Source: Thuidium tamariscinum (taxonomy: Eukaryota > Streptophyta > Bryopsida > Hypnales > Thuidiaceae). Taken from it: DNA of 64,000 bases. The notes under the pieces were generated by a model. That model searched no databases. It had not been told where the DNA came from and worked only from the letters and a program-made list of their open reading frames with translations. Within the stretch, counting starts at the first letter, position 1, and each line of letters begins with the position of its first letter. The position numbers and the translations under genes were made by a program. This document shows, piece after piece, positions 48,564 through 59,330 of the stretch. The stretch is taken from positions 7,075,001 through 7,139,000 of the forward strand of contig OX344754.2 of NCBI GenBank assembly GCA_947034885.2, read 5' to 3'.

Positions 48564-49734
48564 TAACCCCTAACTGTTCAATCGACCATATACGGTGGAA
48601 ACACCCAAAACCATGCAAATAAGGAATTCAACATAGTTCGAGGCAATGTTTTCTAATAATGATATTTTTCTAGTATTAGCGAGTGAAAATCATGAATATT
48701 CAAAAAAAAAATCCGATACAGTATGTAATTTCTACAAATTTTCAAAGTGTTGGCTCCCTAGACCTGTGAAACCATTTGCTAGGTGCCCCCCAAACTGAAC
48801 CCTACAAAAATCAGCACTCAGCCAACTAGATTCTCCTATATGTCCTTCAACTGTGTCAGCTAATTATAATTACACATGTGGTGAACACATTAAGGAAAGT
48901 CTACTGACACAATTGAGTGAATCTATAGTCCATTCCAAGGAACAAGTGCGGGAATGGGTGTTTTGCCCTTATGGTTGATCTGAAATTTCAAGCCATTTTT
49001 GAATGGGCAGTTAAATTTTTGTGACCATTTAAAAAAAAGTTCAAGCAATTTTAAGGATTAACTATTGAAAACTTTCATTTTTCACTGAAAAAAGTACATA
49101 TTTGATTATTGAGATGTCTTCAAAGGCATACATGTACCATAAGTGAAGTGTAAAGCTTGCCAATTTTATTTTATTTCCTAGCTTTATGCAATTTCACTTA
49201 ATTTGATATCTAAAAAATTGTATATATCCATTTGCTTTGAAAATGGTCCTAATGGAAAGAGGAAAGTGTTTTCATGATATTCACCATTGAAAATTTAAAC
49301 ATACAACTATTAATTTGGAGTTATTTGCAATATCTCCTTATAAAAATAATTGCATTTCAAGAATTGCAAGGTGGATTGTGTAATGAATTTAATAGCTTTT
49401 CATGTGAAATTAAGTTTTTTAAAAGTGCATATTAGTGTGATAATACTTTTTGTAGTTGTTCATGTCACCTCCAATCTCAAAAAGAATTTATATGCAAATT
49501 TGAGAAACATTGTGGGAAAAGGCAACATACTAAATATAGAAAATGTAATCTTCTCTTGTTATAATCTCACAACTTCAATGCAATTTTGTGCTCACTAATA
49601 AATAAGCTTTTTAAACATCTATGCGGTTAGATTTTGTAAAGAAATCAATTTGCTTCACTAGGGATGACTACAAGTCCATGCACTTTATTCATTGTCAAAA
49701 CACGCTTGAAAAGGCTTGGGCATTTAGGGGTTAA
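48563..49734 (+). mobile_element. TTAA element with nested MITE, 1172 bp
   Basis: Starts TTAACCCCTAACTGTTC and ends GGGCATTTAGGGGTTAA. A separate MITE (48593-48969) sits inside near the left end. The right part (about 49005-49733) recurs as a direct copy at 49790-50554. Confidence 0.6.
48593..48969 (+). mobile_element. 377-bp TA-flanked MITE nested in the TTAA element
   Basis: Ends CGGTGGAAACACCCA and (reverse complement) AGGGCAAAACACCCA; TA at 48591-48592 and 48970-48971. The inverted sister copy is at 36328-36715. Confidence 0.6.
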
Positions 49735-49789
49735 TGCCTAACTGCATGAGTAGTTATATTTGGTCACTCTAAAATTTTAGACTCAAATC

Positions 49790-50554
49790 TAAAAAGGTAG
49801 TTTAATTCTTTTGACCGTTTCAAACCTTTTTTCAAGCAATTTTTAGGGTTATCTATTGAAATCTTTCATTTTCACATAAAACAACAAATATTTGATTATT
49901 GAGGGGTCTTCAAAGGCATGTATATAACATTAGTGGAGGGTAAAGCTTGCCAATTTTACTTCATTTTCTTATTTTGTGCACAACTTACCAATTTCATTTG
50001 ATTTGAGATTTAATAATTTGTACTTATCCAAATGCTTTGAAAATGGTCCCTGGCCAATAGAAAGAATAAAGGGTTTTCATGCTTTCCACCATTGAAAATT
50101 TAAACATGCAAATGTTGATTTGAAGATGTTTATGATTTCTAGTTATAGAAAAAATTTGTATTTCAATAATTGCAAGGTAGATTGTATAATGAATTTGATA
50201 GCTTTTCAAGTGAAAGAAAGTTTTTTGAAAGTACATTTTAGTGTGCTAACACTATTTGTAGATGTTCATGTCACCAGTAGCCTCAAAAAACTTTAACATA
50301 CAAATTCTAAAACATTATAGAGAGGGGCAATATACTAAAAATAGAAAACACACATTTCTCTTGTTATAATCTCACAACTCCTTTGCAATTTTGCACTCAA
50401 AATTGGTTTACATACTAATATGCAAGCTCTTAAAACATCTATGCAGTTGGATTTTGAATTTTTTTTTTGCTTCATTAGAGATTACTAGAAGCCAAGTTTG
50501 TTTGTTTTTATAAAAAAAAAAACACTTGCTGAGGCTTAAGCACTTAGAGCTTAA
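49790..50554 (+). repeat. Direct duplicate of the right part of the TTAA element
   Basis: Parallel to 49005-49733 (TTGATTATTGAG, CTTCAAAGGCAT, TAAAGCTTGCCAATTTTA, ATTGCAAGGT in the same order) and ending in a decayed tip, GCACTTAGAGCTTAAG. It repeats the pattern seen at 435-1005: a TTAA element whose right part occurs twice in tandem. Confidence 0.65.
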
Positions 50555-50702
50555 GAATAAACCCAAGAGCAATAATTGAAGGTCAAACTATTGAACAAAA
50601 CCTCCCCTTTTAATACAAAATTCCAAAGATGAACATCTATCCTTCATAAAAGGATTCTTTGTCATCCATTGAATACTTAGGGTTTGCAACAATAATACAA
50701 GA

Positions 50703-51642
50703 TTAACCCCTAAAGGACCAAAGTGCATTTTTTGGCAACATAGCGATTTTGGGCAAGTACCTGTGACTAGAGATTTCAATGTTTTGGAATACAAACTTTA
50801 ATAGAAGGTGTGGACAAAGAATATCTTCAAAGCCCAACAATTTTTGTGACTTTTGACTACATGATTGAAAAGTTATTGTATAATATGTTGTTTGTTTTTC
50901 AACTTGGGCAGTTTGGGCAAATTAAAAAAATCAATTTTTTTGGAAATAAAAATTTGAAATTGGTTTTATAGATTTATATATACGCGGAAAGCTTTGAATC
51001 ATTCCATTTGGATTAATGAGTCAAAAGTTATGAAGAATTTTAGTTTCTAGGTAGTTATGGATTCTCTACACTAAAAAAAAACTTTGAAGTCCTTTAGTTT
51101 ACTCAATTTTCAATATTTCTGAAAAAGAATAAAAAAATTGGGTGTTGATTGTTTACTACAACATTTGAAGCATTGCAATTGGCATTTTTCAATTCAAGAA
51201 ATAAATTGTTAACATTTTAGTATTTTGATTAATTTTCTATGTACTTCTTTCTAAATACTATTTTTTTTGTATATGTTGTACAATTCCAAATGATTTAAGA
51301 ATTTTCAATCATGTATCGAGCTTGAATTGAAGAATGAATCCAAAGAGTAACAACCATTTTCAAAAAAATTTCATACAAATGTGACCTTCTAAATTGCAAC
51401 TGCTCGGATTTTCGTTGTGGTAAAAAAAGGACTTTTGCAACTTCAAACACTAATATCTTGCAATCTACATAGTGAAACTTTCTGAAATTTTTCCTACATC
51501 TTCTCAAACTAGTGCACTAAAAGATCCTATGGTTATATTATTCCAAACATGTTTTCTTTTTCTAAAATTTGGTAGTTGTCCTAGAAATGATAGTTTTGGA
51601 ATAGTTTTGGTGAAAACATAGTCAAAAACCTTTAGGAGTTAA
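50703..51642 (+). mobile_element. TTAA element family A, copy A7
   Basis: Starts TTAACCCCTAAAGGACCAA and ends AAACCTTTAGGAGTTAA; 940 bp, same orientation as A1 and A6. Confidence 0.75.
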
Positions 51643-51965
51643 GGTGTCTCTGTAGATTATTTTAACATTATAGCCAAATTCAATAGAGGCCATTAAACCT
51701 ATACCACAAAGTAGGATTAGTGGGCTTGATTTATCCCAGGGATAATCCTTTTTAAAAAAAAAATTTGCACAAATTTTTGTTTGCAAATTCTAAATTCATA
51801 CTTGCAATTAGAGACCTCAAATTAGCATGATGGGGTCAAGACATACCAAAAACATGGTACAAAATACATTTTTTTTAATAATTTTTATCCCCCAATAAAT
51901 AACACAAGTTTTACCCTGTTGGGACCACTTCATGAGGCAGGTTTAATGTCCTGCAAATTCAACAC

Positions 51966-52242
51966 ATTAGAAGAAATTTGAGGTTTCTAACGGTCCGTTT
52001 TGGGACTGTTCTTGAAATAGTTCCCAAAACGGCTGGGAGCTATCAGGCCAGTATTTTTTTGGGGAAAAAAAAAAGTGTTTTTTTGGGTCCTGAAATACAA
52101 AAAAAAGTTCATTTTTTTTCAAAAAAATAAAATAACGTGGCACTGCCCCTGCCACATCGGATTCTTGTGTATTTTTGCAGTTTACTACGTTCCCAGACTG
52201 CGGGAACTCACAGTCTCTTACAGGGCTCAGATTTCTTCTAAT
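51966..52242. mobile_element. 277-bp MITE with ATTAGAAGAAAT ends
   Basis: The left end ATTAGAAGAAATTTGAG pairs with CTCAGATTTCTTCTAAT at the right end. The inner part holds poly-A/T runs. A 101-codon minus ORF over it is incidental. Confidence 0.6.
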
Positions 52243-52685
52243 GCCCAATAAGCCCCTTCCTAAGATTGACATTGAAGATCAACTCCATGTGAGCTCCTTC
52301 ACCACAACCGCATGTTGTAAAGTCGGGGAGCAACAATTGGCAGAAAAAACTCATCATGAAAGAGCCTCCCACCACAAAACCTGGAGCCCGTAAGTTACTG
52401 TAAATTCCAATGGAGGAAGAACATCCAACAGACCATGATGTTCCCAATGGGAGCGTTGAAATGAGCAGATGGACTGCTTTAGTAACTTAGGTCAATTTTG
52501 GATGTTGGAGACCCACGAACAAGCATTTTCAAGTAAGGTTGCTACTCAAACTTCCTCAAGGTAGCTTCTGTCAATGCAAAGTCTCCACTCCCCTTTGCTC
52601 TGGTGTCAATAGAACTCTTGATTCGGATTGGTCCCTACAAAAGACTGGACTTCTTCTTTGACTGACCTTCTTCTTTTGAGCATGT

Positions 52686-52962
52686 GCACCAGGGTTTTTT
52701 TTTTTCATTTTTGAAGAAGTGCCATAATGGCAATATAAAATGTTATAGTGGTGCTCCAAATTGTAACATTCATCCACTTACTGGATGTATAGTACGATTT
52801 TCATCCACAATTTCATCTAATATTTTTTTTGAATTTCAAAGTTATTTGGTGATTTCATCCAAATTTTTTGGCATTTTTTATAACCTTTTTTAGCTAGATT
52901 TTTTTTTCTGGTGCAATCTGGCACCAGAAAGTAAAAAAAAAAAGCCTTGATGTACACCCCAA
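52686..52962 (+). mobile_element. MITE, copy 2 of the 42069 family
   Basis: Same block order as 42069-42347: TGAAGAAGTGCCATAATGGC, ACATTCATCCA, CTGGTGCAATCTGG, GTACACCCC. Borders approximate. Confidence 0.5.
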
Positions 52963-52968
52963 TCCTTA

Positions 52969-53197
52969 TTAACTCTTAAAGGATGGATTTGTGACAATGA
53001 AAGTCATCCATTTTGCTATGGAATAAACCATCTACTTTAAAAAATAAAAAAAATACTCATTAGAAGTCAATTTATTGTGGGAAGCCACAACTTTTCACAC
53101 AAAATTTCTAGGATGAATAGTTGCACTTTTGTCCCAAGTAGAAGGATTTTCTTGTCATCCCTTAAAAAAAACATCAAGTGTAGTGTTTATGGGTTAA
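52969..53197. mobile_element. 229-bp TTAA-flanked piggyBac-like MITE, copy 2
   Basis: Starts TTAACTCTTAAAGGATGG and ends GTGTTTATGGGTTAA; same length and inner order as 6951-7179. Confidence 0.65.
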
Positions 53198-53504
53198 GTT
53201 TGGCTTTATTGCTTTTTACAAATATGTGTAATGTTTTGCATGTGAAGGACACACAAATGTTTGTTTTGAATTCTAAAAGTGTATCAGTGAATGAGTTTAC
53301 TAATTAGAAATCTTTAAAAATCTCTAGATTCATACTGTTGTGATTGAAATAAACTTTGAGCCTTGTAATTTTGTCAAAGACCCATGCAAGCCAACACTAA
53401 TTAAGTATGTGGAAAGAGATGATCTAGCAAATTCAGAATAGCTTGTTGAATGAACAACACCCAAAGTGTTCTCCAAATTGTAAAAAATAAGAAAAATAAA
53501 TTCA

Positions 53505-53986
53505 AGAAAATCTCAAAATTGACCATTTTAGAAGACTTTTTGGTGATGAGATTTGAACAAAAACCCCACCAAAATAATGTTTCATATGTTTCAAAAGCAA
53601 GCAGTACAAAGGCAACAAAAAAGTCTATTTGTGGACTTCTACACCATATAAAATTAACTATTTTTAAATTTCCTTTAGTTAATACCTATAAGTATATTAA
53701 GAGGCCATCCTCTCTAAATTTCACCTCAAAATTCATTTTTGGGGGTTCAAAATAGTACTAAAAATCCCTAAATTGGAATTTGTGGCAAATTAACAAAATT
53801 GACTTTTAAATATGAAATGAATTTTAAATTTTTTAGAAAAATGAGGGTATCAATTGCAATGAAGATATCTAAAAACAGAATTTTTGTTTTTTTATTGAAT
53901 TTATAATAAAAAAATTATAGCCTTTAGTAAAGAGGTAAAAAAAACACAACAAATAGTACAAGTGTTTCTTATAATTACCCTAAATC
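53505..53986 (+). mobile_element. Single-arm relative of the 1.1-kb foldback element
   Basis: Same order of blocks as the right arm of 54390-55484: CTTTTTGGTGATGAG, CACCAAAATAATGTTT, TGTGGACTTCTACA, AGGCCATCCTC, and a tip GTGTTTCTTATAATTACCC. Only one arm is present here, so it is a solo or truncated copy. Confidence 0.6.
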
Positions 53987-54389
53987 AATTTGGTGCACAT
54001 TAAAAATAGGTATTGAACAATAAATTTGTTTCTTGAAGAGTTAGCTCAAAAATTGCATATGCACCATATATATAGTGGTGATTAAAGAGTGATTTCAAGA
54101 TCTAGATGCTCCAATGACTTTTGAAAATAGTTGCAATTTAGTTTAGTGCATAATATACATACATTGAAATATTTTTATTTAAATGATCATTTTCAAAAAA
54201 TTAAGTAATAAAGTCTTATAGAAATATAATTACTAGTAAATTTATAAATTCACACATCACATTTTTTGTTAATAGAAAATCTATTATCATCAAATTTTTT
54301 TAGGAAATAATGTATATTTAAGAATTAATATGCCTTCACATTGCATATACAAATATTAGGTTAGTATAATGATGTGATACATATAAAAA

Positions 54390-55484
54390 GGGTGATTGCA
54401 AGAAACACTTGTACTATTTGTTACGTTTTGTTACACCCTAGTTTTTGATTTTTTGGAGGTCATAACTTTTGTGTTTTAGCTCCAAATGACTCAAAATTTA
54501 TAGGGAAGCTACTCATAGCTATTATGTATCTATAATGAATTTTAGAGATTTTTCAAATTAATTTATTATTTTTAAATAGCCCCGAAAATTTCTCACAATA
54601 CTTCATTTAGGGGTTTGTACCATCATTTATCTCAAAAAAAAACATTTTGACCTAAAATTTGAAGAGTATTGTTCCTTAGTAGACTTATAGCTATTGTCCA
54701 AAGTAATTCTAAAAATATTTATTTTTATGTATTATAGAAGTCTACAAAGAGAGTTTCATTTTGCATTTTTTTCGAAAGGTATAAAACATTATTTTGATAA
54801 GTTTTTTGGTCAAATCTCATCACCAAAAAGTTTTTTCAAATATTTTATTTTTATGTGCTTTTAAAAATAAAATACTTTTGTTTACAAATTAAAATGTCAC
54901 AAGTTGTATTTTCTTCACCGGAATTCTATGAGAATTCTATGTCCAAAGTTCCGGTAAAGAAAATACAACTTGTGACATTTTAGTTTGTAAAAAAAAGTAT
55001 TTTCTTTTTAAGAAATTAAATAAAAATAAAATATTTGAAAAAACTTTTTGGTGATGAGGTTTGACCAAAAAACTCACCAAAATAATGTTTTATACCTTTG
55101 GAAAAAAATATAGAATAAAGCTCTCTTTGTGGACTTCTACAATACATGAAAATAAGTGTTTTTAGAATTACTTTAGACAATAGTTACAAGTCTTCTAAGA
55201 GACCATCTTCTTCAAATTTTAGATCAAAATTCGTTTTTTTGGAGATAAATGATGGTACAAACCCCTAAATGAAGTATTGTGTGAAATTTTTGGGGCTATT
55301 TAAAAATAATAAATTATTTTGAAAAATCTCCAAAATTCATTATAGATATATAATAGCTATGAGTAGCTTCCCTATAAATTTTGAGTCATTTAGAGCTAAA
55401 ACACAAAAGTTATGGCCCAAAAAAACAAAACAAAAAACTAAGGTGTGACAAAAGGCTTTATTTAAGTGTTTCTTGCAATCACCC
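54390..55484. mobile_element. 1.1-kb near-perfect foldback element
   Basis: Tips GGGTGATTGCAAGAAACAC and the mirror GTGTTTCTTGCAATCACCC. The arms pair over about 530 bp each; the loop, near 54925-54950, is only about 28 nt between ACCGG and CCGGT. The target duplication is unclear. A transcript would fold into a hairpin of more than 500 bp. Confidence 0.8.
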
Positions 55485-56274
55485 GAAAGTTTCATTTTTG
55501 AAGTTAATTTATTTTAATAATTTCCAAATTTTGGATGGAAATCATGTAATTATTGGAAGCTACTATCTAAATATAAAATCTAAAAGAAATGAAACTTTTT
55601 ATTTGTATAAAGCCTAAATTCATTTAATTTATTTTTTAGATTACAATTAAAATTCATTATGAACTTTTTTATTGGAAAGTGTACTCTTGGATTCTTGAAG
55701 TACCTATAGTGTAAGAACATCTTCACTTTTGATGGTACAAATGGACACTAAACCAAAGGTTTGAGAAATTTAATTTAATTCAATTGTGGTTACTATTATA
55801 TGGTGATTTTAAAGGATTTGGCATACAAGGACAATCAATTGAAGTATATTGGAGTAGCAAAAGTTTGTTCCCATGATAAACTATATTAGATGATACATAG
55901 TACTCCCAATTTCCCAATCAAGTGCTAATTATTTATATAGGTTCAAATCATTCAATGATACATGACATTAATACATAACACTCCTCATTTGGTGCATCCC
56001 CAAAGTCTCAATCCAAATTCCATGACACATGGCATGCCCAATCTAGATCATTTTTACATTTTCCTTAGGCTTCACATTGTAGAATTAACAAAGTGGGTAA
56101 AAGTTCAAAACATGTTTTTGGATCATTATTGCATTTTTTTGAGGCTTTATGTCATAAAATTAACAAAAGTGGTAAAAACTTCTAATATGTCTTTGAATCA
56201 AGTTACAACATATATGATTCAAAGACATATTAGAAGGAACCAAGTTACAACATATATGATTCTCTATAGATCAA
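55485..56274. other. AT-rich intergenic DNA with a short duplication
   Basis: CAAGTTACAACATATATGAT occurs twice near 56200-56260. No gene supported; the 127-codon ORF at 55962-56345 has no domain and runs into a MITE. Confidence 0.4.
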
Positions 56275-56562
56275 CCTTTTTTTTTCTGGCACTTTGGAGC
56301 CAAATTACACCATTTCAAAATAAATGTCTTTTTTTTGCCAAATAAAAGTAATCTTTTTTGTCACAAATTTTCTAGTTTTCTTTAAAATATGGATTCATGA
56401 AGTTGCCAAATTTGGATGAAAAAGAGTATGGATATGATGGAAAAATGTTTTTAAGTCCAAGAGATGGATGAATGTAGAAATACAATGCTGTACCAAATTT
56501 GAAGTCATCACCATCTTGGCACTTTCTCAAAAAGTAAAAAAAAGGGCTGCTATAGACTGGCC
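56275..56562 (-). mobile_element. MITE, copy 3 of the 42069 family (inverted)
   Basis: Reverse complement shows the same blocks as 42069-42347: TTTTTGAGAAAGTGCCAAG, ATTTCTACATTCATCCATC, CATTTTTCATCCAAATTTGG-like sequence. It lies only about 310 bases downstream of the BTB gene stop. Confidence 0.5.
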
Positions 56563-56872
56563 TTCTATTAAGAAAAGCTTTGCCTTCAGCCGATCCTACA
56601 TACAGGATATTAATCCTCGTTCTTACAGTCAGTTTTCTACAATTGATTGTCATAGCTTAAGGTTTTGAAATTCGCCATAATTTTCACAAATAGAACCATG
56701 TATATTACAGTTCTTCACGCGAAGTCCACCTGCAAAATTCAGATCTTTCCTTTGAGCTTGAAATCCAGACTCCACAACCCATTGCTCTGGCCCAATGTAA
56801 CTGAATCCGTAGAATTGCACGAAGTCAAGAATGAACTGAAATTCGTTGAAAAACTCGGTCTCATGAATACGC

Positions 56873-58267
56873 TCATGCCGTTTCCATAGAATCGGATACA
56901 CCCCCCTCCACTTCCCAGTCGTCATCTTGCAGCGCTGCATCGCGATCAGATTCAGCTGGCCAGTTTCTTTTCATCAAAGTTACAAGCGAACTTGTGCTGA
57001 TGAACGAGTGGGAGAAGTTATTGTTCCGCTGCAAGAACTCCATCTGCAGCTCCAATGGCAAAGTGAGGAAGACACCTTCGAGAGCTTGGCGAAAGCCCCA
57101 CCTTACAAGGATGTCATTCTCCGTGTCATCGTAAATGCAGTCGATCCACTGCCAATCTTCGATCAGTAAAACTCGATCAGGAATTCCGAACAGCAGATGT
57201 CCGGCAACCACCTCTTGGAAAATGAGGATCACAAGCTTACAAAATCGCAGTGCAACCTGTTTTGAAGCTGGTTGACTTTGAGAGTCCATAGCATGGGCTG
57301 CAATAATTATTTGGAAAAACAACTCCAAATGTAGCCAGCACTCGACCACTTCTTCAGCCATTTGGGCCTCCAGTAAGAGCTCCAATGCCCAACAAAGTGC
57401 CTTGAGTTTTCGTTTGAAGCCAGAAACTCTCTGAACCTTGAAGCTCATCATAGTTTCTCCACAAACGTTGTGGGAGCTGGCATGCTTACGAAAGTCTTCA
57501 TGGAAACTCTGGAGCATTTCCTTCACCTCCTTGCTGACAACCGTGACCACGTCGTTCTCAATAGCAGTTTCAGTGTCGCTTTGTCGAATGCTACTGAACA
57601 AGTCCTGGAACAAAGATTGAGCACTACGGACGGTCTCTATATGTCCGCTTCCGTCTTGATGCAAAGCAACACGTATGCTGCGCGCAATCTGGTCGCATAG
57701 CAATTTCCGACGATCATCCTCGTGACCATGTTGGCCGATCCGCAACCGAGCCACCAGATCCTTGGCCTGGCTTTGGGGGAAATCTGGCGATGATGAGAAT
57801 TGTCGAATCCTGAGTTCATCCTCCTCAGACCAAAGTATGGTTGACAAATATCGACAAATGGAGTTCATCAGTTCGAGAAACTCGATCTGAGACGCGATTC
57901 GGAGAAGCTCCAGACAAGATTTGATGTCCTTGAAATTTTTGTGGAGAGGCCTGTACATGCGGAAAAAGCAGGCGGCGTAAGATGCAACTTGCAGCCCGTG
58001 GATGAGCTCCAGACTGAATTCCATGGAAGGTGACCGTGCATCTGGATTCGTCCATCTTTTGCTCAAGCATGCTTGGAAGTACTTGCTGTGTTTCTTCAAG
58101 CGAGTCGAATGCACCTTCAAGACTGCCAACGGCTCTTGGGTGCGAAAGTTGGTCACTCGCTGCTGGTCGATATCGATTCCGTTGGGGACGAGGCGAATGG
58201 AAACATCCTGATTTGCGTTTATGCCGCCACACCATATTGTCCTCGGCGCTTGCTGCTCAGGCTCCAT
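56873..58267 (-). CDS. BTB/POZ protein, At3g05675-like, 464 aa
   Basis: A single intronless ORF of 464 codons. I chose the ATG at 58267: an in-frame ATG at 58303 lies before a consensus acceptor (TGTGTCCAG|GTTC, about 58276), so that part is probably intron in the 5' UTR. The N-terminal part has WCGGINANQDVSIRL (about residues 12-26), then the BTB core VHSTRLKKHSKYFQACLSKRW region (about 52-72) and helical LELIHGLQVASYAACFF. The C-terminal part is helical, with LKALCWALELLLEAQMAEE and DWQWIDCIYDD, as in the plant BTB/POZ group typified by At3g05675. These are thought to act as substrate adaptors for CUL3 ubiquitin ligases; that is family knowledge, not shown here. The end is acidic. The upstream promoter is duplicated. 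Confidence 0.85.
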   Translation of the reverse strand: MEPEQQAPRTIWCGGINANQDVSIRLVPNGIDIDQQRVTNFRTQEPLAVLKVHSTRLKKHSKYFQACLSKRWTNPDARSPSMEFSLELIHGLQVASYAACFFRMYRPLHKNFKDIKSCLELLRIASQIEFLELMNSICRYLSTILWSEEDELRIRQFSSSPDFPQSQAKDLVARLRIGQHGHEDDRRKLLCDQIARSIRVALHQDGSGHIETVRSAQSLFQDLFSSIRQSDTETAIENDVVTVVSKEVKEMLQSFHEDFRKHASSHNVCGETMMSFKVQRVSGFKRKLKALCWALELLLEAQMAEEVVECWLHLELFFQIIIAAHAMDSQSQPASKQVALRFCKLVILIFQEVVAGHLLFGIPDRVLLIEDWQWIDCIYDDTENDILVRWGFRQALEGVFLTLPLELQMEFLQRNNNFSHSFISTSSLVTLMKRNWPAESDRDAALQDDDWEVEGGVSDSMETA

Positions 58268-58886
58268 CCGGACAGAACCTGGACACATGAACCATCGATA
58301 CATGTGTGATCATTCGCAAAGTTTATACAATGAACTCGAATAAGCGGTAAATTCATTGAGGACTATGTGGGTAAATTCAAACGGTGTATTCAATCGTTTT
58401 ATTTTTTGGCCAAACTGAGAAAATGAAATTGAACCACAGCTATTCTAGGTTTGCAGGATCGATACTTACTAGCACAGTGAGTAATTAACAAAACACTAGC
58501 TACGTCTCCACATTAAGCCCCGACCTTCAGCTTTTCATCGATCCTACTCAGTCAAACGTCTAACCTTCGAGAGAGTTGCAGTTTTTCACAGAGAACCTAA
58601 ATTGCGGACGAGGCATAATCTTTGCAACTAGCTCTGATCTATGCAACTGACTCACACAATTGAGGACGTAATACTGACCCTCTGAAACCCACACCCTGTT
58701 GGATTTGATGATAATGTAGGACCACGAACTTATCATCGATCAGGACATGGCCCGGACTAGCTAGCTAATGAAGGTCAATCGATCTCACCAATTAATACAG
58801 TACAACCTTCGTGTTCTAGTTTGTACTCTCTTCAGACCGTCATCTTAATTAATCAAGCACAAGGAGGAAGGAGGAATAGTACGTAC
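58268..58886 (-). other. 5' UTR intron of BTB gene
   Basis: Acceptor at about 58276-58277 (TGTGTCCAG) and a donor-like GTACGT at about 58880-58886 on the minus strand (CCTTGTG|GTACGTAC). The intron is about 600 bp, otherwise without features. Confidence 0.5.
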
Positions 58887-59089
58887 CACAAGGTAACAAG
58901 CTTCTGTGCCCGCTTCTGTGGTGCTGAGCCAAAGATCAGTTGAAGATCGACGTACTAGATGCGTTTGAGTACCGATCGAGGGAGGGAGAGCTGGCAGGGG
59001 AATTGAAGGGAGAGAGATGGACTCAGCAGAGAGACTTGTGACGGAGAGAAGAACACTCAGTGAAATGAAATGGAACGATGGAGCTTCCG

Positions 59090-59097
59090 CTTTTATA
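59090..59097 (-). promoter_or_regulatory. TATA box (proximal) of BTB gene
   Basis: TATAAAAG on the minus strand, followed downstream by a leader with GA-rich sequence. The distal twin is at 59258-59265. Which one is used cannot be read from the sequence. Confidence 0.6.
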
Positions 59098-59257
59098 GTC
59101 TGAAGCCAATTACCGAGGCAACGAGTGCTCTTACAGCTAGTCTAAACTGGACGGAGGGAGAGCTGGGGAATTGAAGGATGAGAGATGGTCTCAGCAGACA
59201 GACTTGCAACGGAGAGAACAACAATGAAATGAAATGGCCGGATCGATGGAGCTTCTG

Positions 59258-59265
59258 CTTTTATA
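59258..59265 (-). promoter_or_regulatory. TATA box (distal duplicate) of BTB gene
   Basis: TATAAAAG on the minus strand in the second copy of the duplicated promoter. Use of this site would give a leader about 168 bases longer, running through the proximal promoter copy. Confidence 0.5.
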
Positions 59266-59330
59266 GTCTGAAACCAATTACCGAGGCAACAAGTGCTCGT
59301 ATGTCCAGCTAGTCTAAACTGTGGATAACT

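Larger units (their letters stand above)
58982..59330 (-). repeat. Duplicated core promoter and leader of BTB gene
   Basis: About 58982-59152 and 59153-59330 are direct copies (GGAGGGAGAGCTGG, GAATTGAAGG, AGAGATGG(A/T)CTCAGCAGA, GATGGAGCTTC(C/T)GCTTTTATAG, CCAATTACCGAGGCAAC). Each holds a TATAAAAG motif on the minus strand: 59097-59090 and 59265-59258, 168 bp apart. Confidence 0.8.

Noticed and set aside
53450-53755. 101-codon plus ORF
   Set aside because: Falls in the single-arm relative of the foldback element; the matching arm copies do not keep the frame.
58268-58303. Upstream ATG at 58303 as start of the BTB protein
   Set aside because: A consensus splice acceptor lies between it and the ATG at 58267, and the extra residues are not like the family.
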